DNA of 64,000 nt from Rhodopseudomonas palustris HaA2 (lineage in GTDB: Bacteria; Pseudomonadota; Alphaproteobacteria; Rhizobiales; Xanthobacteraceae), in NCBI RefSeq assembly GCF_000013365.1, contig NC_007778.1, positions 1,116,001 through 1,180,000 of the forward strand, in the 5' to 3' direction. Numbering within the stretch: position 1 is the stretch's first letter; every line of letters begins with the position of its first letter. The notes under the pieces were generated by a model that saw only the letters and a program-made list of their open reading frames with translations, made no database searches and had not been told where the DNA came from. Below, piece after piece: positions 53,376 through 62,577 of the stretch. Position numbers and translations under genes: made by a program.

Positions 53376-54683
53376 GTGAACGCACGTCTCCGCAAACTCT
53401 ACGACGATCTGTCCGACACGTTCTGGCTGGTTCCGGCGCTGCTGGTGCTGCTCGGCACGGTCGCGGCGTTCGGCATGATCGAGATCGATCGCAGCGGCAC
53501 GGTGCCGGCCTGGCTGCTGGAGAACTGGCTCTACAACGGCGGCGCCACCGGCGCCCGCACGCTGCTCGGCGCGGTGGCGTCGTCGACCATCGGCGTCGCC
53601 GGCACGGTGTTCTCGATCACCATCGCGGCGCTGTCGCTGGCCGCGGGGCAGATGGGGCCGCGGCTGCTGCGCAACTTCACCCGCGACCGCGGCAACCAGA
53701 TCACGCTCGGCATCTTCCTCGGCACGTTCTGCTACGCGCTGATCGTGCTGCGCAGCGTCCGCACCGCCGACGAGGGCGCCTTCGTGCCGCATCTCGCGCT
53801 CGGCGTCGGCATCGCGCTGGGCTTCATCTGCGTCGCCACGCTGGTGTATTTCGTCGATCACATGGCGAGCCGGATCAATGTCGACACCGTGATCGGGCTG
53901 GTCAGCGACGACGTCCGCCGCGTGATGCGCGGACTGACCGACGACGCCCCGCAGCCGGAGCCGCCGCCGCCGGCGCATTGGCGCGACGCCGAGCCGATCC
54001 GCGACGCGCGCGCCGGCTATCTGCATCATCTCGACGAGAACGGGTTGGCGAGTTGGGCGTGCGAGCACGAGACGGAAATCCGGCTGCTGGTCCGCCCCGG
54101 CGACTACGTCTTTCCCGGCGCGCCGATCGCGCTGATCAAGCCGCCGCGCGACGGCGCGGAAGAGGCCGTCCGCGACGCGACGGCGCTCAGCCCGACGCTG
54201 ACCTCGTCGGACGATCTGCGCTTCGCGATCCGGCAATTGGTCGAGGTCGCGGTGCGGGCGCTGTCGCCGGGCATCAACGACCCGCACACCGCGCTCAGCG
54301 TGCTCAACCGGCTCGGCGCCGCGCTGTGCGACATGCAGCCGGTGCGCATGAAGAGCGGCGTCGTGGTCAAACAGGGCCGCCTCGCGCTGGTGGTGCCGCA
54401 TCTGCAATACGACGAGCTGGTCGACGCGATGTTGCACATGATCCGGCAGAACGCCGCCGGCAAGCCCGCGGTGCTGATCGGAATGCTCGAGGTGCTGACG
54501 CAGGTGGCGAGCGTCGAGCGCGATCCGCCGCGGCTCTCCAGCGTGCGTCGGCACGCCGACCTGGTGATGGGTGACGCCGAGCGCGACGTCCGCGGGCCGG
54601 ACGATCTGGCCGACGTGCGCGCGCGGTATTGGGCGTTCGTCGACATGGCCGAACACGGCCCGCTCGGCCCGTTCAAGCTGTAG
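53376..54683 (+). CDS. DUF2254 membrane protein
   Basis: This 435-residue protein has four N-terminal TM helices (about 15-36, 55-84, 107-125, 132-152), followed by a cytoplasmic part with SPGINDPHTALSVLNRLGAAL and VVPHLQYDELVDAM typical of DUF2254. The GTG at 53376 gives the usual family length. A longer frame begins at 53172, but its 68 extra residues lack similarity. Function unknown. Convergent with the trehalose-6-phosphate synthase gene, 13 bp apart. Confidence 0.85.
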   Translation: MNARLRKLYDDLSDTFWLVPALLVLLGTVAAFGMIEIDRSGTVPAWLLENWLYNGGATGARTLLGAVASSTIGVAGTVFSITIAALSLAAGQMGPRLLRNFTRDRGNQITLGIFLGTFCYALIVLRSVRTADEGAFVPHLALGVGIALGFICVATLVYFVDHMASRINVDTVIGLVSDDVRRVMRGLTDDAPQPEPPPPAHWRDAEPIRDARAGYLHHLDENGLASWACEHETEIRLLVRPGDYVFPGAPIALIKPPRDGAEEAVRDATALSPTLTSSDDLRFAIRQLVEVAVRALSPGINDPHTALSVLNRLGAALCDMQPVRMKSGVVVKQGRLALVVPHLQYDELVDAMLHMIRQNAAGKPAVLIGMLEVLTQVASVERDPPRLSSVRRHADLVMGDAERDVRGPDDLADVRARYWAFVDMAEHGPLGPFKL

Positions 54684-54696
54684 CGCCGCGGTCCGC

Positions 54697-56931
54697 TCAG
54701 CCCTCGGCGAGATCGAGAATGCGCTGGCGGCGGCGGCTGGTGGCGGCGTCGATCAGCATCCGGCCGGCCCAGCGATACACGTTCCACTCGCGGATCTGCT
54801 GACGCATCGCGCGCATCCGCTCCTGCTGTTCGTGCTCCGGCATCCGCAGCGCGGTGTCGAGCGCGGTCGCGGTTTCGTGGACGTGATACGGATTGACGAT
54901 CAGCGCCTCGGACAGTTCGCGCGAGGCGCCGGTGAAGCTCGACAGCACCAGCACGCCGCGCTCGTCGTCGCGGGCGGCGGCGAATTCCTTGGCGACGAGG
55001 TTCATGCCGTCGTGCAGGCTGCTGACGATGCAGACGTCGGCGGCGCGGAACAGCTTGAACACCTCGCGCGCGCTGTGATGCCGGATCAGCAGCACGATCG
55101 GCTTGTAGCCGTCCGATCCGTGCCGCCGGTTGATGTCGTCGGCGAGCGCCACCGCGTCGTCCTGCAGCGTGCTGTAGCTCGACAATTTGCTGCGCGTCGG
55201 CGCCGCGACCTGGACGAACACCAGCTGGCGTTTCCATTGCGGCTGCCGCGTCAGCAGATCGTCGACCGCCTTCATGCGGTCGAGAATCCCCTTGGTGTAG
55301 TCGAAGCGCTCGATGCCGACCGCGATCCTGACGTCGGCGGCGAGCCCGAGCGCCTCGCGCACCTCGCGGCGGCAGGTTTCGACCGGCGGCTGGCCGTCCA
55401 GCGCCGCCGGCGGCCATTCGATCGAGATCGGATAGGCCCGCACCATGGTTTCGTGGCCCGACAGCGTCACGGTGGCGTGCTCGCGGTCGATCCGGCTCTC
55501 GACGAAGCGATCGACGGTCTCGAAGAAATTGTTGCAGTGGAACTGGGTGTGGAAGCCGAGGATGGTGGAGCCGAGCAGGCCGTCGATGATCTGCTCCTTC
55601 CACGGACAGATGCTGAAGGTCTCGGCGTTCGGCCACGGGATGTGCCAGAAGGTGATGATGGTCGCCTTCGGTAGACGATCGCGGATCATCCGCGGCGCCA
55701 GCGCGAAGTGATAGTCCTGCACCAGCACGATCGGGTTGTCGGTCTTCGCCTCCTCGACGACGGCGGCGGCGAAGCGCTCGTTGATCCGCTGATAGGCCTT
55801 CCAGTCGGATTCCCGGAACGTCGGCCGTACGAAGGCGATATGGCACAGCGGCCACATGCCCTCATTGGCGAAGCCGTAATAGAAGCCGTCCTGTTCCTCG
55901 TCGGTGATCCAGATCCGGCGCAGCCTGTAGGACGGATGATCCGGCGGCACCTCGATGCGGTCGTGGGAATCCACCGTGTCGCGGTCGGCATTGCCGCTGC
56001 CGTGCGCGATCCAGGTGCCGCCGCAGGCGCGCATCACAGGTTCCAGCGCCGACACCAGGCCGCTCGCCGGGATCTGCACCTCGGTGCGGTCGCCGTCGCG
56101 ATTGTGGATGTAGGGCTCGCGGTTGGAGACGATCAGCACTTCGGCGTCCGGCAGGGTCGAATGCAGCAATTGCTGCAGCGTCGCCGGCGACCAGTCGATC
56201 TGCGCCGAACTGATCGAATGGCGGCCGGTTTCGACTTCGCTCAGCAGTTTCTTGATCTGCAGGTCGATCGCCGACGGGTCGCGTTGCCGCAATGGCGGCG
56301 CCGCGCCGGAACGCACGTCGTCGACCGCCCGCCGCAGCGCCGCCATCCAGCCGCGCAGCACCATCACGACGATGATCGCCGCGGTGCCGGCGATCATCAG
56401 CGCCACGCCGACCAGCGCCGCGATCATGAAGCCCTGTGCCTCGCTGGAGCGGACGTCGACGAAGCTGAGATCGTGCAGGATGACCAGATAGGATTTGCGC
56501 GCGCGATCGACGATCGGGAACGCGCCGACCATCACCCGGCGGCCATCGATCACGATGGTCGAGAAACTCTCGCCCTCGGAGCGGGCCACCTTCTCGCAGG
56601 AAAACGTCGCCGGCATCAACCGGGTCGGCGCGATCAGCTGGCCCTGACTGCTGCACAGGCCGACCGCGAGAATGCGCTGATCGAGCGCGACCGCCTCGAA
56701 ACTCACCGAGAGCTGCACGACGTTGTCGTCGGCCATCGCGCCGACGATCTGACCCTGGATCGCGTTGTAGACCAGCCGCGAGCGGCCCTCGACGTCGCTG
56801 CGCGACCATTGCTCGACGACGCGTTTGGAAAACGGCGCGATCGCCAATCCGAGCAGCAGAATCACCAGCAGGCCGAGGCCGAGATATTTCAGAGCTGCCA
56901 TGTAGCGCGGCATCGACCGAAGTTCCCCCAT
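54697..56931 (-). CDS. Membrane-anchored trehalose-6-phosphate synthase (sensor-like domain + GT20)
   Basis: This 744-residue protein has a GT20 catalytic domain (about 264-735): [46 protein letters not shown] (donor-phosphate Lys) and [14 protein letters not shown], so trehalose-6-phosphate synthase activity is likely. OtsA proteins are usually about 460-500 residues. Here a 260-residue N-terminus adds TM1 (about 14-34), an extracytoplasmic domain (about 36-165), TM2 (about 168-192) and a HAMP-like helical linker (193-245), the layout of a membrane sensor. No otsB phosphatase gene is adjacent. Trehalose protects against osmotic and desiccation stress. Confidence 0.92.
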   Translation of the reverse strand: MGELRSMPRYMAALKYLGLGLLVILLLGLAIAPFSKRVVEQWSRSDVEGRSRLVYNAIQGQIVGAMADDNVVQLSVSFEAVALDQRILAVGLCSSQGQLIAPTRLMPATFSCEKVARSEGESFSTIVIDGRRVMVGAFPIVDRARKSYLVILHDLSFVDVRSSEAQGFMIAALVGVALMIAGTAAIIVVMVLRGWMAALRRAVDDVRSGAAPPLRQRDPSAIDLQIKKLLSEVETGRHSISSAQIDWSPATLQQLLHSTLPDAEVLIVSNREPYIHNRDGDRTEVQIPASGLVSALEPVMRACGGTWIAHGSGNADRDTVDSHDRIEVPPDHPSYRLRRIWITDEEQDGFYYGFANEGMWPLCHIAFVRPTFRESDWKAYQRINERFAAAVVEEAKTDNPIVLVQDYHFALAPRMIRDRLPKATIITFWHIPWPNAETFSICPWKEQIIDGLLGSTILGFHTQFHCNNFFETVDRFVESRIDREHATVTLSGHETMVRAYPISIEWPPAALDGQPPVETCRREVREALGLAADVRIAVGIERFDYTKGILDRMKAVDDLLTRQPQWKRQLVFVQVAAPTRSKLSSYSTLQDDAVALADDINRRHGSDGYKPIVLLIRHHSAREVFKLFRAADVCIVSSLHDGMNLVAKEFAAARDDERGVLVLSSFTGASRELSEALIVNPYHVHETATALDTALRMPEHEQQERMRAMRQQIREWNVYRWAGRMLIDAATSRRRQRILDLAEG

Positions 56932-57072
56932 GCGACCCGCTGCTGTTTACACGACGCGGTCGGTCGCGTCAGTCGTGAATGCTTCACATCGAGCGCAGCA
57001 TCCGGGTTCCAGTCAGATGTTCGTACGATGGGGCACAATGCGGGCGAATTGTCGCCGCGGGCGGGGAAAAGC

Positions 57073-57097
57073 GGAACGTCGCGGAGGGGCGGCCGTT
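57073..57097 (+). promoter_or_regulatory. EcfG-type (general stress) promoter
   Basis: GGAAC (57073-57077), 16 bases, CGTT (57094-57097) matches the EcfG sigma-factor consensus GGAAC-N16/17-CGTT. The predicted start, near 57105, is about 26 bases before the BA14K-family ATG. Confidence 0.7.
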
Positions 57098-57130
57098 AGC
57101 TAGGCAGACAGCACACAAGGAGAGAATTCG

Positions 57131-57553
57131 ATGATGAAGATGACTCACATGCTGCCGGCCATGGCGCTGATCGCTGGATCGCTGGCGGTCGCCACGGTTC
57201 CGGCTGCGGCCGCGCCGCTGATGGCCGGTGTCCAGCCCACCGTGGCGGCGCCGAATGTCGAGCAGGTGCAGTACCGCGGTCATCGCGGCGGCTGGCACGG
57301 CGGCCCGCGCTATGGCCACCGCGGCTATGGCTATGGTCATCGCGGCTACGGTCACCGCGGTTATGGTTACGGGGCCGGCGCGGCGCTCGGCGGCCTCGCC
57401 GCCGGCGCGATCATCGGCGGCGCGATCGCCAACAGCCAGGCGCAGGCGGCGCAGGGCGACGCGGTGGCGTATTGCTCGCAGCGCTTCAAGTCCTACGACC
57501 CGGCGTCGGGCACCTATCTGGGCTACGACGGCAACCGGCATTCCTGCCCGTAA
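57131..57553 (+). CDS. BA14K-family exported protein with Gly/Tyr/His repeats
   Basis: This 140-residue protein has a signal peptide (MALIAGSLAVATVPAAAA). Next come a GYGHRGYG-type tandem repeat (about 60-78), a Gly/Ala-rich hydrophobic stretch (GAALGGLAAGAIIGGAIAN) and the BA14K motif at the end (AYCSQRFKSYDPASGTYLGY ... RHSC). BA14K proteins are lectin-like surface antigens of Brucella and relatives. Preceded by AAGGAG and an EcfG-type promoter, followed by a terminator: a single-gene stress-inducible unit. Confidence 0.88.
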   Translation: MMKMTHMLPAMALIAGSLAVATVPAAAAPLMAGVQPTVAAPNVEQVQYRGHRGGWHGGPRYGHRGYGYGHRGYGHRGYGYGAGAALGGLAAGAIIGGAIANSQAQAAQGDAVAYCSQRFKSYDPASGTYLGYDGNRHSCP

Positions 57554-57577
57554 CGGCAGGGCTTCCCCAAATCGATC

Positions 57578-57607
57578 AGCCGCTCGGGATCTCCCGGGCG
57601 GCTTTTT
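57578..57607 (+). terminator. Intrinsic terminator after the BA14K gene
   Basis: AGCCGC-T-CGGG, loop ATCT, CCCG-G-GCGGCT and then TTTT: an 11-bp stem with one G-U pair followed by a T-run. It starts 25 bases after the stop codon. It could also serve the convergent membrane-protein gene. Confidence 0.85.
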
Positions 57608-57626
57608 GATGAGCGGAGATCGGTGA

Positions 57627-59012
57627 TCAGTCCGTTGCTTCGTCGCCGTGGGTGTTGCGGCCGTCGACGAAGTATTTGATCGCGGCGATCAGTACCACGA
57701 AGGTGGCGATCCAGACGATCCGTGCGCCGTAGCGATCGTGCGGGCCACTGATCACGCCGCAGATCAGCGCATTGCCGAGCAGCGCGGTGGCGACGAAGCC
57801 GGCGAGCAGCGAGACGTCATCGAGTTCGCGACGCCAAGCCGCGCGGCCGAGGATCACCAGCAGCAGCGCCATCGAGCCGAGCGCCACCGGAATGTGCACC
57901 CAGTTCATCGCGTTGAAATTGATGTCCCAATGCTGCTGCCGCGCTGCGCGCATCGTCGCCGCCTGGTCGGGCAGATAGCGCTCGATGATGCCGTAAGTAT
58001 GCGGCAGCCAGCCGTTCGTGCCTTCGCCGGTGCCGACATGCACGAGCTGGTCCCAGGTCGCCTTGGCGGCGGCCTTGGCCTGCATCCACGGATAGGCTTT
58101 CACCGCCTCGCGCGAGATGAACTCCATTTCGCCGCTCAGCCCCTCGAAGCGGCCGAGCTTGTCGAACATGTTGTTGCCGCCCCACAGGAAGTCGTCGCCG
58201 GTCGGCGGCAGCTCGTTCTTGTAGGGGCAGAGCTTGAGCTTCACGGTGGCGCAGTGATCGTCGAGATAGCGCTTGACGATGCCGTCCTGCAGCATCCGGC
58301 CGAACGCGACGCTGGAGCCGCCGGGCGTCCACGCCACGGTGCCGGACAGCGCGTAGTTGCTGGCGAGCAGCAGCAGCGAGCCGGCGACGACCGTCATGCT
58401 GCCCTGCATCAGACCCATCGCCGACAGCCGGCCGCGTAGCAACGGCAGCAGCAGCCAGCCGGCGCAGCACAGCCCCGCCAGCACGCCGAGCGTGGCGCTG
58501 TGGGTGGCGGCGGCGAAGGCGGCGAAGGCGATCAGCAGCCCTTTCTCGAGTCCCGACGTGCGGTCGCGGCAGGCCATCAGCAGGAACAGCGCCAGCACCG
58601 CGAGACCGGCGAAGATATCGGTCAGCAACATGCTGGTGATCCACGGCAGCGCCGTGGTGGCAACCAGCGCGACGCCGATCGCGGCCAGCCGGAACGGCCG
58701 GGTGATGCCGAACACCCGCAGCGTCAGCTGCAGGATCCACAGCGTGACGATCGCCTGGAAACCGAGGTTGAGCCAGAACTGCGAGGATTCGCCGAGATGC
58801 AGATAGAGGCCGTAGGTGGTCGACCGGCTCGGCACCAGATAGCCTTCGTACCAGCGGGCCAGATAGCCGCCGGTATCGTACTGGAGTAGCGGGTAGCCGT
58901 TCCACAAAGCGGGCGCGAGCAGCAGCAGCGGCAACGCGAACATCGCGATCCGCGCCGAGGTGGTGCGGCGCGACTGTGCGGCGAGAAGCTTGGTCTGAAC
59001 GGACGTTTCCAT
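57627..59012 (-). CDS. Polytopic membrane protein, possibly GT-C glycosyltransferase
   Basis: This 461-residue protein has about ten TM segments. Directly after the first, WNGYPLLQYDTGGYLARWYEG carries an Asp in the first external loop, as GT-C glycosyltransferases do. A long loop at about 240-345 (DDHCATVKLKLCPYKNELPPTGDDFLW ...) with two Cys could be periplasmic. I do not recognise a named family. Divergent from the PPK2 gene. Confidence 0.6.
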   Translation of the reverse strand: METSVQTKLLAAQSRRTTSARIAMFALPLLLLAPALWNGYPLLQYDTGGYLARWYEGYLVPSRSTTYGLYLHLGESSQFWLNLGFQAIVTLWILQLTLRVFGITRPFRLAAIGVALVATTALPWITSMLLTDIFAGLAVLALFLLMACRDRTSGLEKGLLIAFAAFAAATHSATLGVLAGLCCAGWLLLPLLRGRLSAMGLMQGSMTVVAGSLLLLASNYALSGTVAWTPGGSSVAFGRMLQDGIVKRYLDDHCATVKLKLCPYKNELPPTGDDFLWGGNNMFDKLGRFEGLSGEMEFISREAVKAYPWMQAKAAAKATWDQLVHVGTGEGTNGWLPHTYGIIERYLPDQAATMRAARQQHWDINFNAMNWVHIPVALGSMALLLVILGRAAWRRELDDVSLLAGFVATALLGNALICGVISGPHDRYGARIVWIATFVVLIAAIKYFVDGRNTHGDEATD

Positions 59013-59379
59013 GTCGGTGAGTATCTTGTCAGCCGTTGAGGGCGGCGATTGCTCGGCTGGTGGCGGCAGGCGCGTCGCTGTGGCCCTGGCGTGGGGCCCT
59101 CGCTCGCTGCACCATACCGGTTCCCGCTGATCTCACAAGATGGGCGTGATCAGCAAGCCTAGCGGTTCGGCCGGACATTGCGTCAAATTGCGGTCGCTTT
59201 GTGTCCGGTCCGCGCGCCAGACGGCTCCCTGATCAGACCAAACGTGTATACGTTACCGATGATGAACGAAGGCTGACTATTGTGGCCGCCGCCGGGCCGG
59301 TGCCCGGCTGGGTTGCAGGCGATTGCGGGCCACCGGATGCGCCTGGCGGGGGCCGGATCCGGGAGCTGAAAGGACGGAA
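59013..59379. promoter_or_regulatory. Divergent region, membrane protein / PPK2
   Basis: 367 bp with no ORF that I support. It has an inverted pair CTGATC (59128-59133) / GATCAG (59148-59153) and an AT-richer stretch at 59238-59285 with TGTATACGTTACC. I looked for a FixK/FNR box (TTGAT-N4-ATCAA) and found none. Confidence 0.35.
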
Positions 59380-60249
59380 ATGAAAATCAAGACCAAGCAG
59401 TTTCGCGTCGAGGAAGGCACCAAGGTCGTCCTCGATCAATGGCCCACGCAGGTCGAGCCGTTCTACGAATCCAAGGAAAACTACCAGGAAATGCTGCGTA
59501 GCCACGTGGTGCGGCTGGCCGAGCAACAGAAGCTGCTCTACGCCAGCAACCGCCATGCGATCCTGCTGATCTTCCAGGCGATGGACGCGGCCGGCAAGGA
59601 CGGCGCGATCCAGCACGTGATGTCCGGGGTCAATCCGCAAGGCTGCCAGGTGTTCAGCTTCAAGCATCCGAGCCCCGCCGAGCTGAAGCACGACTTCCTG
59701 TGGCGGACCACGCGGGATCTGCCGGAGCGCGGCCGGATCGGCATCTTCAACCGCTCTTATTACGAGGAGGTGCTGATCGTCCGCGTCCACCCGAATATTC
59801 TGCTGAGCGAGGCTGTGCCGAACGGCACCAATTTCGGCAAGCAGTTCTGGCACAAACGCTATCGTTCGATCCGCGATCTCGAGCAGCATCTGCACGCCAA
59901 CGGCACGCGGATCGTTAAATTCTTCCTGCATCTGTCGAAGGAGGAGCAGCGCAAGCGCTTCTTGGCGCGGATCGACGAGCCGGACAAGAACTGGAAGTTC
60001 AGCGTCGCCGATATCGAGGAGCGCAAGTACTGGGACGACTACATGGACGCCTATGCGCATTGCCTCAGCGAAACCAGCTCCGAGGATGCGCCCTGGTATG
60101 TGGTGCCGGCCGACGACAAGCAGAACACCCGACTGATCGTGTCGCAGGTCATTCTGGAAACGATCGAAGCGCTGAAGATGTCGTATCCCGAGACCTCGCC
60201 GGCGCGGCGCAAGGAACTGCTGAAATTGCGGCGTCAATTGCTGAAATAG
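59380..60249 (+). CDS. Polyphosphate kinase 2 family protein
   Basis: This 289-residue PPK2-family enzyme has the Walker A-like [20 protein letters not shown], a DxxW-like region [25 protein letters not shown] (Walker B and lid), and [16 protein letters not shown]. It transfers phosphate from polyphosphate to nucleotides. One-domain members phosphorylate NDPs or NMPs; which class this is cannot be decided by eye. The ATG at 59380 has AAAGGACGG. It is 124 bp upstream of fabI. Confidence 0.93.
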   Translation: MKIKTKQFRVEEGTKVVLDQWPTQVEPFYESKENYQEMLRSHVVRLAEQQKLLYASNRHAILLIFQAMDAAGKDGAIQHVMSGVNPQGCQVFSFKHPSPAELKHDFLWRTTRDLPERGRIGIFNRSYYEEVLIVRVHPNILLSEAVPNGTNFGKQFWHKRYRSIRDLEQHLHANGTRIVKFFLHLSKEEQRKRFLARIDEPDKNWKFSVADIEERKYWDDYMDAYAHCLSETSSEDAPWYVVPADDKQNTRLIVSQVILETIEALKMSYPETSPARRKELLKLRRQLLK

Positions 60250-60373
60250 CCCGCACGCCGGTGGTCTTGCTGCGGCTGCGACATCTCACCATTGATCGAT
60301 GGTCGAAGCGCGCCGGTCACGCCAATGACACACCGGCCGGGTTAGGGAGTCGCCGTAACGCGGTAGGGTGAGA

Positions 60374-61135
60374 ATGACGCTGCAAGGTAAAAAGGGACTG
60401 GTGGTCGGGATCGCCAATGCGGAGAGCATCGCCTTCGGCTGCGCCCGGGCTTTCCGCGACGCCGGCGCAGAGCTGGCCGTCACCTATCTCAACGACAAGG
60501 CGAAGCCGCATGTCGGGCCGCTCGCCGAACAGTTGCAAAGCCCGATCGTGCTGCCCTGCGATGTCCGCGAGCCGGGCCAGCTCGAGGCGGTGTTCGCGCA
60601 GATCGGCGAGACCTGGGGCCGGCTCGACTTCCTGCTGCATTCGATCGCCTTCGCCCCGAAGGAGGATCTGCACGGAAGGGTGGTGGATTGCTCGCAGGCC
60701 GGCTTTGCGATGGCGATGGACGTGTCCTGCCATTCCTTCATCCGGATGGCGAAGCTCGCCGAGCCGCTGATGCGGGACGGCGGCTGTCTGTTGACGGTCA
60801 CGTTCTACGGCTCCGAGAAGGTGGTCGAGGACTACAATCTGATGGGGCCGGTGAAGGCCGCGCTGGAAAGCTCGGTGCGCTACATGGCGGCCGAACTGGC
60901 GGTGAAGCGCATCCGAGTCCACGCGCTGTCGCCGGGGCCGCTGAAGACCCGCGCCGCCTCCGGCATCGCCCGCTTCGACGAGTTGATGGAGCGCACCCGC
61001 GCCCGCGCCCCGGCGCACCAGCTCGTCGGCATCGACGACGTCGGCCAGGTCGCGACCTTCCTGGTCGGCGACGGCGCCCGCGCGCTCACCGGCAACATCG
61101 AATACATCGACGCCGGATATCACGTCGTCGGCTGA
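60374..61135 (+). CDS. fabI: Enoyl-[acyl-carrier-protein] reductase, FabI type
   Basis: This 253-residue enzyme has the FabI variant of the NADH site (GIANAESIAFGCARAF), HSIAFAPKEDLHGR, and the FabI Tyr-x6-Lys catalytic pair in YNLMGPVKAALES; FVDAGYHV-like end (YIDAGYHVVG). It reduces the trans-2-enoyl thioester in fatty-acid synthesis. The ATG at 60374 is preferred to a GTG at 60368. It sits in an operon with the MaoC-Pta fusion (23 bp apart) and ackA, so it may be a paralogue with a special role rather than the housekeeping FabI. Confidence 0.93.
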   Translation: MTLQGKKGLVVGIANAESIAFGCARAFRDAGAELAVTYLNDKAKPHVGPLAEQLQSPIVLPCDVREPGQLEAVFAQIGETWGRLDFLLHSIAFAPKEDLHGRVVDCSQAGFAMAMDVSCHSFIRMAKLAEPLMRDGGCLLTVTFYGSEKVVEDYNLMGPVKAALESSVRYMAAELAVKRIRVHALSPGPLKTRAASGIARFDELMERTRARAPAHQLVGIDDVGQVATFLVGDGARALTGNIEYIDAGYHVVG

Positions 61136-61158
61136 CCGTCCGGACGCCTGGAGACATC

Positions 61159-62577
61159 ATGGAGCAGATTCGAAATCGCACCTTCGACGAGATCGCGGTG
61201 GGCGACACCGCGAGCCTGGTGCGGACGCTGACCTATCGCGATATCGAAGTGTTCGCGGTGATGTCGGGCGACGTCAATCCGATGCATGTCGACGCCGCCT
61301 TCGCCAAGAGCGACCACTTCCATCAGGTGGTGGCGCACGGCATGTGGGGCGGATCGCTGATCTCGACGCTGCTCGGCACGCAATTGCCCGGCCCCGGCAC
61401 GATCTATCTCGACCAGTCGCTGCGCTTCCTCCGCCCGGTGCTGCTCGGCGACACCGTCACCGTCTGCGTCAAGGTCAAGGAAAAGAACGACGCCAAGAAG
61501 CGGCTGCTGCTGGATTGCCGCGCCACCAACCAGAACGGCGAGGAGGTGATTGTCGGCCTCGCCGAAGTGATCGCCCCGGTCGAGAAGATCTCGCGCCCGC
61601 GCGTGCAATTGCCCGAGCTCGATCTGCACCCGGCGGCGCGGCGGCACGAGCGGCTGATCGAGATGGCGCAGGGGCTGCAGCCGCTGCGGGTCGCGGTGGT
61701 GCACCCGGTCGATACGCCGTCGCTGCTCGGCGCCGTCGAGGCGGCGCGCGAAGGGCTGATCGTGCCGGTGCTGGTCGGGCCCGCCGCGCGGATACGCGCC
61801 GCCGCGGTGCAGGCCGATCTCGACCTGTCGTCTTTCGAGATCGTCGCCACCGAGCACAGCGACGCCGCGGCCGCCGAAGCCGTGGCGATGGCGCGCGCCG
61901 GCAAGGTCGAGGCGCTGATGAAGGGCGCGCTGCACACCGACGAGATGATGCGCGCGGTGGTCGATCCGGTGCGCGGCCTGCGCACCGCGCGGCGTATCAG
62001 CCACGTCTATGCGATCGATGCGCCGGACTATCCGCGGGCGCTGTTCGTCACCGACGCCGCGATCAACATCTATCCGACGCTGACCGACAAGCGCGACATC
62101 ATCCAGAACGCGATCGACCTGGTGCATGCGCTCGGCATCGCCCAGCCGAAAGTCGCGATCCTGTCGGCGGTCGAGACCGTCACCGAGAGCATCCGCTCGA
62201 CGCTGGACGCGGCGGCGCTGTGCAAGATGGCCGAGCGCGGCCAGATCACCGGCGGCATTCTCGACGGCCCGCTCGCGTTCGACAATGCGGTGTCGGCCGA
62301 ATCCGCCAAGACCAAGGGCATCGTCTCGCCGGTCGCCGGCTTCGCCGACATCTTCGTGGTGCCGGACCTCGAGGCCGGCAACATGCTGGCCAAGCAGCTC
62401 GAATATCTGGCGCGCGCGCATGTCGCCGGCATCGTGCTCGGCGCGCGGGTGCCGATCGTGCTCACCAGCCGCGCCGACAACACGCTGGCCCGGCTCAGCT
62501 CCTGCGCGATCGCCCTGCTGGTCGCGCGCCACAGGACCGCGGCGCTGCCCAGCGTGTCGTCCGGGGGCGCCGAATGA
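61159..62577 (+). CDS. MaoC enoyl-CoA hydratase - phosphate acetyltransferase fusion
   Basis: This 472-residue protein has an N-terminal MaoC hot-dog domain (about 8-140) with FAVMSGDVNPMHVD and VVAHGMWGGSLIS. The C-terminal phosphate acetyl/butyryltransferase domain (about 165-465) has VVHPVDTPSLLGAVEAAREG, EALMKGALHTDEMMRAV and TGGILDGPLAFDNAVS. It probably links acyl-CoA to acyl phosphate for the kinase encoded next. Start at 61159 follows GGAGAC; longer frames overlap fabI. The stop shares ATGA with ackA. Confidence 0.92.
   Translation: MEQIRNRTFDEIAVGDTASLVRTLTYRDIEVFAVMSGDVNPMHVDAAFAKSDHFHQVVAHGMWGGSLISTLLGTQLPGPGTIYLDQSLRFLRPVLLGDTVTVCVKVKEKNDAKKRLLLDCRATNQNGEEVIVGLAEVIAPVEKISRPRVQLPELDLHPAARRHERLIEMAQGLQPLRVAVVHPVDTPSLLGAVEAAREGLIVPVLVGPAARIRAAAVQADLDLSSFEIVATEHSDAAAAEAVAMARAGKVEALMKGALHTDEMMRAVVDPVRGLRTARRISHVYAIDAPDYPRALFVTDAAINIYPTLTDKRDIIQNAIDLVHALGIAQPKVAILSAVETVTESIRSTLDAAALCKMAERGQITGGILDGPLAFDNAVSAESAKTKGIVSPVAGFADIFVVPDLEAGNMLAKQLEYLARAHVAGIVLGARVPIVLTSRADNTLARLSSCAIALLVARHRTAALPSVSSGGAE

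Noticed and set aside
59013..59379. FixK/FNR box in front of the ppk2-fabI-pta-ackA cluster.
   Set aside because: No TTGAT-N4-ATCAA or close variant was found; TTGCGTCAA near 59176 has the wrong spacing.
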